Assembly (NCBI GenBank): GCA_030598355.1
Contig: JAUVQD010000102.1
Coordinates: 1-5,568 of the forward strand
Direction: 5' to 3'
DNA from: Actinomycetes bacterium
Lineage (GTDB): Bacteria > Actinomycetota > Aquicultoria > CAJVYJ01 > JAUVQD01
DNA: 5,568 bases
Below are positions 1 to 4,807 of this stretch, in pieces (positions within the stretch are counted from its first letter, which is position 1; each line of letters starts with the position of its first letter). Made by a program: the position numbers and the translations under genes. Under the pieces are notes generated by a model, which saw nothing but the letters and a program-made list of their open reading frames with translations, had not been told where the DNA came from and searched no databases.

Positions 1-81
1 ATAACCCGGCAAGATATGGATTTCATTGATTCCTTCGACGAGGATCTAATAGTTTGCTGGGACCCGAACGACATACCTTAG
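1..81 (+). CDS. possible C-terminal tail of an upstream gene (partial)
   Basis: The first plus-strand frame is open from the window edge to a TAG stop at 79-81, giving 26 codons rich in acidic and hydrophobic residues (it includes DMDFIDSFDEDLIVCWDP). The other five frames all meet a stop within this stretch. The peptide reads like a real protein tail, and the next gene starts 72 bases later. However, 26 open codons arise by chance quite often, and no family can be recognised from this fragment. It may simply be non-coding upstream sequence. Confidence 0.33.
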   Translation: MTRQDMDFIDSFDEDLIVCWDPNDIP

Positions 82-92
82 GCACATCGTTT

Positions 93-122
93 TTGTTAAG
101 AAAGTTTGCTACCGGGTAGATT
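93..122 (+). promoter_or_regulatory. weak candidate promoter for the membrane-protein gene
   Basis: TTGTTA (93-98) and TAGATT (117-122) are spaced 18 bases apart and each match the sigma-70 consensus at four of six positions. They lie 30 to 60 bases upstream of the ATG at 154, which suits a short leader. The match is weak and could be chance. No clear OxyR- or PerR-type box was seen nearby. Confidence 0.2.
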
Positions 123-143
123 TTAGCTGTCAAAACGAGGCTT

Positions 144-148
144 AAGGA
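144..148 (+). promoter_or_regulatory. ribosome binding site for the membrane-protein gene
   Basis: AAGGA lies five bases before the ATG at 154. This supports that start codon over later in-frame ones. Confidence 0.7.
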
Positions 149-153
149 CAAGC

Positions 154-669
154 ATGGAAATCTTAACAATACTCGCCATAGGTATCATGGGAGCCGGTGT
201 CCACTTACTGTTGAGTAAAAAACCACGGTCGCTCACTCGCATACTTGAGATCGTCTTGCTTTGGGCATTAATCGTCAATGGCTTGCAAGGCATCTTGGCT
301 TTTGCCGGTCATGTCTTCAACGGCCCGGCGATAGCGAAATCAATCGGCTGGCCTCCCGGAAATCCTTTTCAGTATGAAGTCGGCATAGCCAATCTCGGAG
401 TCGGTGTTTTAGGGCTCTTATGTATTTGGAAACGTGATAGCTTTTGGCTGGCCACAATCATAATGATGAGTGTATTTAATTGGGGTGCAGGTATCGGGCA
501 TGTCATCCAGATCATCCAATTTCAAAATTACGCCCCCAACAACGCCGGGCTCATCTTGTACTTTGACTTGATCAATCCATTGGTCTTAATCGGACTCTAT
601 GCAACTCACGCTGTGGCGTCGGGGGAAGACCAAGAGATCGAGCCGAAGAAGGCTAAAGAAGCTGCTTGA
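154..669 (+). CDS. DUF6790-like integral membrane protein
   Basis: This 171-residue protein has about five hydrophobic segments (roughly residues 3-20, 30-53, 74-92, 97-121 and 131-154) and a short charged C-terminal tail (EDQEIEPKKAKEA), probably cytoplasmic. The loop at about 63-82, with SIGWPPGNPFQYEVGIANLG, is the most distinctive part and matches what I recall of the DUF6790 family, whose role is unknown. Polar residues in or near the membrane include Asn42, His53, Glu75, Asn80 and His116. The family call rests on memory of this motif, not a search. The start is backed by AAGGA five bases upstream. The gene lies 39 bases before the catalase on the same strand, so they could be co-transcribed, although a terminator-like hairpin overlaps the end of this gene. 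No signal peptide separate from the first membrane helix is apparent. Confidence 0.8.
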   Translation: MEILTILAIGIMGAGVHLLLSKKPRSLTRILEIVLLWALIVNGLQGILAFAGHVFNGPAIAKSIGWPPGNPFQYEVGIANLGVGVLGLLCIWKRDSFWLATIIMMSVFNWGAGIGHVIQIIQFQNYAPNNAGLILYFDLINPLVLIGLYATHAVASGEDQEIEPKKAKEAA

Positions 670-682
670 GCAGCGTTTTTTT
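661..682 (+). terminator. intrinsic terminator overlapping a stop codon
   Basis: GCTGC (661-665) pairs with GCAGC (670-674) around the four-base loop TTGA. One G follows, then seven T residues (676-682). The TGA stop codon (667-669) sits in the loop. The stem is only five base pairs but GC-rich, and the T tract is good. It would end, or partly attenuate, transcription between the membrane-protein gene and the catalase. The short stem makes partial read-through likely. Confidence 0.5.
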
Positions 683-697
683 ATTTCCGACTCTTTT

Positions 698-704
698 AGG
701 AGGT
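698..704 (+). promoter_or_regulatory. strong ribosome binding site for the catalase
   Basis: AGGAGGT is a near-complete Shine-Dalgarno match. AGGAGG ends five bases before the ATG at 709. It fixes the catalase start and predicts efficient translation, as expected for an abundant enzyme. Confidence 0.85.
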
Positions 705-708
705 CTTT

Positions 709-2265
709 ATGGCAAGAAGGAAAAAACTAACCAATAGCTTCGGTAACCCGGTCGATAATGATTCAAATTCGTTGACGGCCGGTAATCCAGGCCCGGTGCT
801 GATTCAGGACAGCCATCTACTCAATAAGCTGGGGAACTTTGATCGAGAACGTATCCCCGAGCGGGTCGTGCACGCCAAGGGAGCGGGAGCCTATGGCTAT
901 CTTGAAGTGACCAAAGATATGAGCAGGTACACCAAGGCAAAGTTGTTCTCAAAAGTAGGAAAGCAAACCAATCTCTTTGCCCGATTCTCAACTGTTGGCG
1001 GCGAAAAAGGCTCGGCTGATGCGGAACGTGATCCAAGGGGATTCGCGCTCAAATTCTACACTGAAGACGGCATCTACGACATGGTTGGAAATAATACCCC
1101 TGTCTTTTTTATCAGAGACCCATTGAAGTTTCCGGATTTTATCCACACGCAAAAACGAAATCCCGCCACTAACTTAAAGGACCCCAACATGTTCTGGGAT
1201 TTCTTATCTCTGACCGACGAATCCGTTCACCAGGTCACCATTCTCTTTTCCGACCGCGGCACGCCCCTTAATTTTCGCCATATGAACGGCTACAGCAGCC
1301 ACACCTTCAAGTGGTATAACGATCGAGGCGAGCACTTCTGGGTCAAATATCACTTTAAAACTGACCAGAAAGCGCAAAACTTCACGCGGGAGGAAGCGCA
1401 GCGCATGAAAGGCGAAGATCCAGACCATGCCACACGTGATCTTTATGATGCTATTGAGAGCGAGGATTACCCCTCTTGGCGGTGGGAGATTCAGATTATG
1501 ACTCCCGAGCAAGCCAAAGACTATCGGTTTGACCCCTTTGACATTACTAAAGTCTGGCCCCATAAGGATTTTCCGCCGATCACGATCGGCCAAATTACGC
1601 TCAATCAAAACCCTGAAAACTACTTTGCCGATGTCGAGCAAGCCGCGTTTTCTCCGGCAAACTTCGTGCCCGGCATAGCCGCCTCTCCTGATAAAATGCT
1701 TCAGGGACGGCTCTTTAGTTATCATGATACACACCTTCACCGCCTGGGGTCTAACTACCATCTTTTGCCGGTAAACTCGTCAAAGAATCGCGCGGTTGAT
1801 AACTACCAACGCGACGGATCTATGAGGGTTGACGCCAACGGTAGTGGTGGCCCAAATTACTATCCGAACAGCTTTGGGGGCCCGCAGCCGGCGACGGGAG
1901 CTGCTGAGCCGCCAGCCGATCTTTCGGGTCAGATCGCGCGATATCCTTATACTCATCCAAACGATGATTTTTTCCAGCCAGGTGAATTGTACCGGAAGGT
2001 CATGAAAGCAAAAGACCGGAAGAACCTCATTGGAAATATCGTGACACACTTGAGCGGCGCACAAAAACGCATCCAGCTTCGACAAGCAGCGCTTTTTTAC
2101 AAAGTCGACCAGGATTTGGGGAGTCGTGTCGCTAAGGGTCTTAAATTAAGCCAAAGAGAAGTTGCACGGCTGGCGAGAATGTCCCAAGAAGATCGGGCCA
2201 AGGCTACCGCTAAGCCACCAGCGGCTCGGAAGAAAACGAAAAAACGGAGAAAACGCGCCGCCTAA
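709..2265 (+). CDS. katA: catalase, small-subunit NADPH-binding type (clade 3)
   Basis: This haem catalase breaks hydrogen peroxide down to water and oxygen, most likely as a cytoplasmic tetramer; no signal peptide is seen. All 518 residues are present. The distal catalytic His is His55 in VVHAKGAGAYG, and the catalytic Asn is Asn128 in YDMVGNNTPVFFIRDP. The proximal haem ligand is Tyr338 in GRLFSYHDTHLHRLG, with Arg334 one helix turn before it. Spacing from the catalytic His matches human catalase (His75, Asn148, Tyr358). The residues equivalent to the human NADPH contacts are all kept: His174, Arg183, Lys217, Val282 and His285. This supports clade 3. The C-terminus (about 496-518) is an added lysine/arginine-rich tail (ARKKTKKRRKRAA) beyond the usual core. 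The symbol katA is given by family convention. The gene follows the DUF6790-like gene by 39 bases, and its stop is one base from an inverted-repeat element. Confidence 0.97.
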   Translation: MARRKKLTNSFGNPVDNDSNSLTAGNPGPVLIQDSHLLNKLGNFDRERIPERVVHAKGAGAYGYLEVTKDMSRYTKAKLFSKVGKQTNLFARFSTVGGEKGSADAERDPRGFALKFYTEDGIYDMVGNNTPVFFIRDPLKFPDFIHTQKRNPATNLKDPNMFWDFLSLTDESVHQVTILFSDRGTPLNFRHMNGYSSHTFKWYNDRGEHFWVKYHFKTDQKAQNFTREEAQRMKGEDPDHATRDLYDAIESEDYPSWRWEIQIMTPEQAKDYRFDPFDITKVWPHKDFPPITIGQITLNQNPENYFADVEQAAFSPANFVPGIAASPDKMLQGRLFSYHDTHLHRLGSNYHLLPVNSSKNRAVDNYQRDGSMRVDANGSGGPNYYPNSFGGPQPATGAAEPPADLSGQIARYPYTHPNDDFFQPGELYRKVMKAKDRKNLIGNIVTHLSGAQKRIQLRQAALFYKVDQDLGSRVAKGLKLSQREVARLARMSQEDRAKATAKPPAARKKTKKRRKRAA

Positions 2266-2266
2266 A

Positions 2267-2347
2267 GGGGTCAGGTCTTGCATTATCGCATGATTGGTTA
2301 TTTACAGAGGTCAGTGGCATAAATGTGGCATTGCAAGACCTGACCCC
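2267..2347. repeat. 81-bp inverted-repeat element (REP/MITE-like)
   Basis: GGGGTCAGGTCTTGCA (2267-2282) and its exact reverse complement TGCAAGACCTGACCCC (2332-2347) enclose 49 bases. The centre holds a shortened degenerate copy of the arm (AGAGGTCAG, 2306-2314, against AGGGGTCAG at 2266-2274) and a direct repeat GTGGCAT (2314-2320 and 2325-2331). The element begins one base after the catalase stop and ends seven bases before the helicase stop, so it fills the convergent gap. From memory, arms of this sequence recur in environmental bacterial genomes and are linked to IS200-like (REP-associated, Y1) transposases. That link is recall, not shown here. No transposase lies in the window. The RNA from either strand could fold into a long hairpin and help end both transcripts, but no T tract follows on the plus strand and only TTT on the minus. 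Confidence 0.8.
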
Positions 2348-2354
2348 CTGACTA

Positions 2355-3974
2355 TTACAGTGGCAGTAGATCGTGGTTTTTGACGTTCTGATTTGCTTCT
2401 TTAATCTCTAATATCCTATCAACCCGAAAAACCCTTTCGGCCTGGTGTAGCTGGCAAAAGGCTTTGACACCCAAGAAGCTCTTGCCCTTGTATTCCATCT
2501 CTTCGACGAGCGACGGTACAATCATCCGACGCGATTTTACATCCCGTGCTTTAAGATACGTGATCTCGACTGCCTCTTTCTTGCTCGCCGCCGCTTTGAG
2601 AACGCGAATCTTCTCTTCGAGCGGCCATTTCTTTTCGGCCATCCTATATTGATGCCTCGTCAAAAAATTCACGACATCAAAATCAAGAATGATATCCGAC
2701 TTCCTAAGGGGTTTCTTAAGAACCAATCCGCCTAAGTCGGTACACCGGCTTAAGGCCACATAAGTCTGCCCGTGCGCGAAAGTACCTCGACCGATATCGA
2801 AGACTACTTTCTCAAAAGTCTTGCCCTGGCTTTTATGAACAGTAATTGCCCAGGCTAGCTTGATCGGCATCTGTTCGAAGGAGCCAACCTCCTGAGAAAT
2901 AATGGTTTGACTGGCGTCATCGAACGTAAAATTGAAAAGCTTCCAGGTAAACGGCGTTACCGTAACCGTCTTCCCGTCTAAAAGCTCAACATCAACTTGC
3001 GCCTCGCCCTCTTTTTTGCTGGTGGCCGCAATCTTTCCGACAGTTCCGTTTATCCATCTCCCGGCAGAATCATTGTTCAACAACATCACCTGCGCGCCTA
3101 TCTTCAGCGCTAGCGAAACAGTCGTCGGCAGGGATTTCTTCTCGAACTCGCCGGTTATTTCCCCGTCAATAAAGAACGGTTTACCTTTTATCTTTTTGAG
3201 CCGGGCTTCATTTACATCAGCGGCCAAAGCATTTGTGGTTGTCAGATAGATATATAAGTCATCAACGGCCGGTTCAAAATCAGGATCACACTGAGAGTTT
3301 AAGATTTCAAGATCGGATTCAGTAACGGTGTTGTTTCGAATAGCGTTGAGTATGTTTATCAAGTTTATGTCCCGCTGGCGGTAGATCTTTTCCAGCTCGA
3401 CTAATTCCATTTCAAATCCCGTCTCAAATAATTTGGGATCCGCGTCTGTCCCCGTCTCAAACAACTTGGCGTCGAAGAAAAAGGCGCTTTTATAATTTTC
3501 TTTAAAAATTCTTCTTTCCGCAGAAGTAACGACGGGTGGTAGTTGGTATAAGTCTCCAAAAAAAACCATCTGCACGCCACCAAACGGCTGGCCGGCGGTT
3601 TTGCCGTTAAGCCTCATAAACTTGTCGACGCAATCGAGAAGATCAGCCCTGACCATCGACACCTCGTCGATGACAATCGTCTCTAGCTTTTTGTATATAG
3701 CAGCCTGCTCAGCTTTTTTTCGCGGGAGCTTTCGCACCTTGTCATATGTAACATTGGGCTTGAAGCCGAAAAAAGAGTGGATAGTCTGGCCCGCGACATT
3801 CAGGGCGGCTACGCCAGTTGGCGCCAGCACCGCCATTTGCTTGTCCGAATTTTCGCGAACATAGCTAAGAAGGGTTGATTTTCCTGTCCCCGCGCGCCCG
3901 GTGACAAAGATGTTTTTATCCGTATTCTCAATTAGCTCAAACGCTTTCAAAAATTGCGGATTGAGATCAAGCAC
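2355..3974 (-). CDS. Pif1-family superfamily 1B DNA helicase with C-terminal WYL domain
   Basis: This 539-residue protein is an ATP-dependent helicase, expected to move 5' to 3' on single-stranded DNA and open forks, R-loops or G-quadruplexes, as known Pif1 enzymes do. Motifs in order: Walker A GRAGTGKST (26-34), Ia APTGVAA (51-57), HSFFGF (66-71), Walker B VIDEVSMV (101-108), motif III FFGDLYQLPP (138-147), YRQ (198-200), motif V VHKSQGKT (379-386) and motif VI TYVALSRC (404-411). Residues about 468-526 look like a WYL domain (EITYL, RRMIVPSL, RVFRVDRI). In Thermotoga elfii Pif1 such a domain is reported as an accessory single-stranded DNA binding module. The start is GTG, backed by AGGGG six bases upstream, three bases after the LURP-one-related stop. 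Residues 171-192 hold an 11-residue imperfect duplication (KLFETG twice). The cellular role and substrates are unknown. Confidence 0.94.
   Translation of the reverse strand: MLDLNPQFLKAFELIENTDKNIFVTGRAGTGKSTLLSYVRENSDKQMAVLAPTGVAALNVAGQTIHSFFGFKPNVTYDKVRKLPRKKAEQAAIYKKLETIVIDEVSMVRADLLDCVDKFMRLNGKTAGQPFGGVQMVFFGDLYQLPPVVTSAERRIFKENYKSAFFFDAKLFETGTDADPKLFETGFEMELVELEKIYRQRDINLINILNAIRNNTVTESDLEILNSQCDPDFEPAVDDLYIYLTTTNALAADVNEARLKKIKGKPFFIDGEITGEFEKKSLPTTVSLALKIGAQVMLLNNDSAGRWINGTVGKIAATSKKEGEAQVDVELLDGKTVTVTPFTWKLFNFTFDDASQTIISQEVGSFEQMPIKLAWAITVHKSQGKTFEKVVFDIGRGTFAHGQTYVALSRCTDLGGLVLKKPLRKSDIILDFDVVNFLTRHQYRMAEKKWPLEEKIRVLKAAASKKEAVEITYLKARDVKSRRMIVPSLVEEMEYKGKSFLGVKAFCQLHQAERVFRVDRILEIKEANQNVKNHDLLPL
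3418..3473 (-). repeat. 33-base-period imperfect duplication inside the helicase gene
   Basis: The plus-strand segments 3418-3440 and 3451-3473 both begin CCCGTCTCAAA and agree at 19 of 23 bases with a 33-base offset. In the protein this gives KLFETG twice, eleven residues apart, between helicase motif III and the YRQ motif. The frame is kept, and the differences between copies suggest it is not a recent assembly artefact. Confidence 0.75.
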
Positions 3975-3977
3975 TTA

Positions 3978-4571
3978 TTACCCCTGTTTACCTTCGACAG
4001 CGCAGAGGAGGATCGACGCGGCCATGCCCAGCCGCTTGTCTAGAAGATTGCCGGTGTCGGCGGTAAAATCTACATTTATTTTGGTGACAAAAGGATTGAA
4101 ATTCTGTCTAAAATCACAAACTTTGGTCTCGCCGATCTTGCCCGTATATATCTGAGGAATAAGACCACTGGCGAAGCGGCGCAGAATCGCTAAAAACATG
4201 CTATCTTCTTGAATCAAACCAATTTCATTATCTGACTTGTCCATGATGACCCATTCGTCTCGCAGCATCGACTTCAACCCTTGCCTCTTAAGTGCCCCGA
4301 CTTTTTCGCCGGTCATGGAATCGACAACGTCATAGGCGGCTGAAAAATCCAGTATTTTTCGAGCTTTGATAGTTAGCGTTTCTGTCGCCATGCTCTCGTC
4401 TGTAAACAGACGGATATCTTCTTTCAGCTTAAATGCTTTTTGCTTCGAATAGAAAGCAAGACGCCCATCAGGCTCATATATATGAAAGGCGCCTCCCGCA
4501 AGCTTCAGAACCTTTTTCCGAATTAAATATTTGTTGCTTGTAAATAAATCAGTTTGCGTCTCGATTGGCAT
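3978..4571 (-). CDS. LURP-one-related / scramblase-like (tubby-type fold) protein
   Basis: This 197-residue protein resembles the LURP-one-related and phospholipid-scramblase superfamily, which folds as a 12-stranded tubby-like barrel around a hydrophobic C-terminal helix. Visible signs are the start YLIRKKVLKLAGGAFHIYEPDG (about 15-36, alternating strand pattern), FYSKQKAFKLKEDIRLFTDE (40-59), YDVVDSMTGEKVGALKR (80-96) and EWVIMDKSDNEIGLIQED (106-123). A final hydrophobic helix at about 181-193 (LGMAASILLCAVE) would fill the barrel. There is no signal peptide or obvious transmembrane anchor, so a cytoplasmic or membrane-surface location is inferred. The biochemical role of bacterial members is not established. 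The start ATG has GGGAG five bases upstream. The gene ends in tandem TAA TAA directly before the GTG of the helicase, so the two form a tight operon. Scramblase activity should not be assumed. Confidence 0.83.
   Translation of the reverse strand: MPIETQTDLFTSNKYLIRKKVLKLAGGAFHIYEPDGRLAFYSKQKAFKLKEDIRLFTDESMATETLTIKARKILDFSAAYDVVDSMTGEKVGALKRQGLKSMLRDEWVIMDKSDNEIGLIQEDSMFLAILRRFASGLIPQIYTGKIGETKVCDFRQNFNPFVTKINVDFTADTGNLLDKRLGMAASILLCAVEGKQG
3981..3985 (-). promoter_or_regulatory. ribosome binding site for the helicase, inside the upstream gene
   Basis: Read on the minus strand, AGGGG is followed by TAATAA and then GTG. The site lies within the last two sense codons of the LURP-one-related gene, six bases before the GTG at 3974-3972. 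It decides the unusual GTG start and suggests that ribosomes ending the first gene re-initiate on the second. Confidence 0.72.
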
Positions 4572-4575
4572 TGAT

Positions 4576-4583
4576 TCTCCCTA
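4576..4583 (-). promoter_or_regulatory. ribosome binding site for the LURP-one-related gene
   Basis: The minus strand reads TAGGGAGA, with GGGAG ending five bases before the ATG at 4571. The TAG at 4583-4581 is also the stop codon of an upstream 19-codon reading frame, so ending of that frame and starting of this gene share the same bases. Confidence 0.68.
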
Positions 4584-4640
4584 AGCAATATCGTTTCCTG
4601 AACGGTTATCGTGAGCTAGAAAGAATATTACCATATGCAT
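4581..4640 (-). CDS. possible 19-residue leader peptide (upstream reading frame)
   Basis: A short reading frame encodes MHMVIFFLAHDNRSGNDIA and ends at TAG nine bases before the LURP-one-related start. It has a plausible ribosome site of its own, AAGGTG at 4653-4648, seven bases before its ATG. It is in the same frame as the downstream gene, with the TAG as the only stop between them, so read-through would give an N-terminally extended protein. The first half is hydrophobic. The sequence is not a recognised attenuator peptide: it has no run of one amino acid. It could regulate translation of the operon by coupling, or be a chance frame. Confidence 0.3.
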   Translation of the reverse strand: MHMVIFFLAHDNRSGNDIA

Positions 4641-4760
4641 CTATTATCACCTTGCTTTTTGGGTCCTTTAAGGCACATCCAGTGAAAAAACCAAGTGGAA
4701 GCAAATGGAGGTCATGTCACCGTACCAAGGATAACCTGATCGGCCCTTGGGGAAGCGCTG

Positions 4761-4778
4761 CTTAGACTAGTCCCTAAG
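4761..4778. promoter_or_regulatory. imperfect palindrome at the expected transcription start (possible operator)
   Basis: On the plus strand CTTAG (4761-4765) and CTAAG (4774-4778) are inverted copies, and the segment between contains the perfect palindrome GACTAGTC (4765-4772). It directly follows the TATAAT at 4784-4779 on the minus strand, where a repressor could block initiation. No regulator family can be named. Confidence 0.25.
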
Positions 4779-4807
4779 ATTATAGGGGGGCGTTAGTCTG
4801 CTTTTAA
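4779..4807 (-). promoter_or_regulatory. candidate sigma-70 promoter for the LURP-one/helicase operon
   Basis: On the minus strand TTAAAA (4807-4802, four of six consensus bases) and a perfect TATAAT (4784-4779) are separated by 17 bases. Transcription would start near 4772, leaving a leader of about 200 bases before the LURP-one-related ATG. The -35 lies inside the last codons of the YyaL-family gene, and six C residues (4790-4785) sit just upstream of the -10. The spacing and -10 are good, but the site is unproven. Confidence 0.42.

Larger units (their letters stand above)
4572..4792. other. intergenic leader region, no full-length gene
   Basis: These 221 bases separate the YyaL-family stop from the LURP-one-related start. 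They hold most of the candidate promoter, the palindrome and the 19-codon reading frame listed separately. A six-base-pair inverted repeat, CCAAGG (4725-4730) with CCTTGG (4745-4750), encloses 14 bases and has no T tract on either side, so it is a poor terminator. GCTTAG in the ribosome site (minus strand 4586-4581) is exactly complementary to CTAAGC near the expected 5' end (4765-4760). This could be a weak long-range pairing or chance. Confidence 0.5.

Noticed and set aside
51..110. Direct repeat AGTTTGCT (51-58 and 103-110) and inverted ACCCGG/CCGGGT (4-9 and 112-117)
   Set aside because: Short, with unequal flanks and no relation to promoter positions. Probably chance.
563..590. TTGACT-16-CTTAAT as a promoter for the catalase
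   Set aside because: The -35 is good, but the -10 matches only four of six and it lies inside the membrane-protein gene, upstream of the terminator-like hairpin. It is not strong enough to list.
1204..1761. 185-codon open frame on the minus strand
   Set aside because: It lies wholly inside the catalase gene, whose product has all catalytic residues. The antisense product has no recognisable motif, so it is a shadow frame.
821..2085. Two other minus-strand open frames (821-1036 and 1780-2085)
   Set aside because: Both are antisense to conserved catalase sequence and have no domain signal.
2464..4155. Plus-strand frames at 2464-2652, 2932-3249, 3601-3864 and 3901-4155, and a minus-strand frame at 3401-3583
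   Set aside because: All lie within the helicase and LURP-one-related genes in other frames. Their peptides are low-complexity shadows of the real proteins.
3978..4571. Calling the LURP-one-related protein a phospholipid scramblase enzyme
   Set aside because: The fold family is shared, but there is no membrane anchor, and bacterial members lack an established scramblase activity.
4725..4750. CCAAGG/CCTTGG hairpin as terminator of the YyaL-family gene
   Set aside because: The stem is six base pairs with a 14-base loop and no T tract on either side.
4565..4765. 66-codon plus-strand frame across the intergenic region
   Set aside because: It starts at TTG with no ribosome site, overlaps the start of the LURP-one-related gene and has no recognisable motif.
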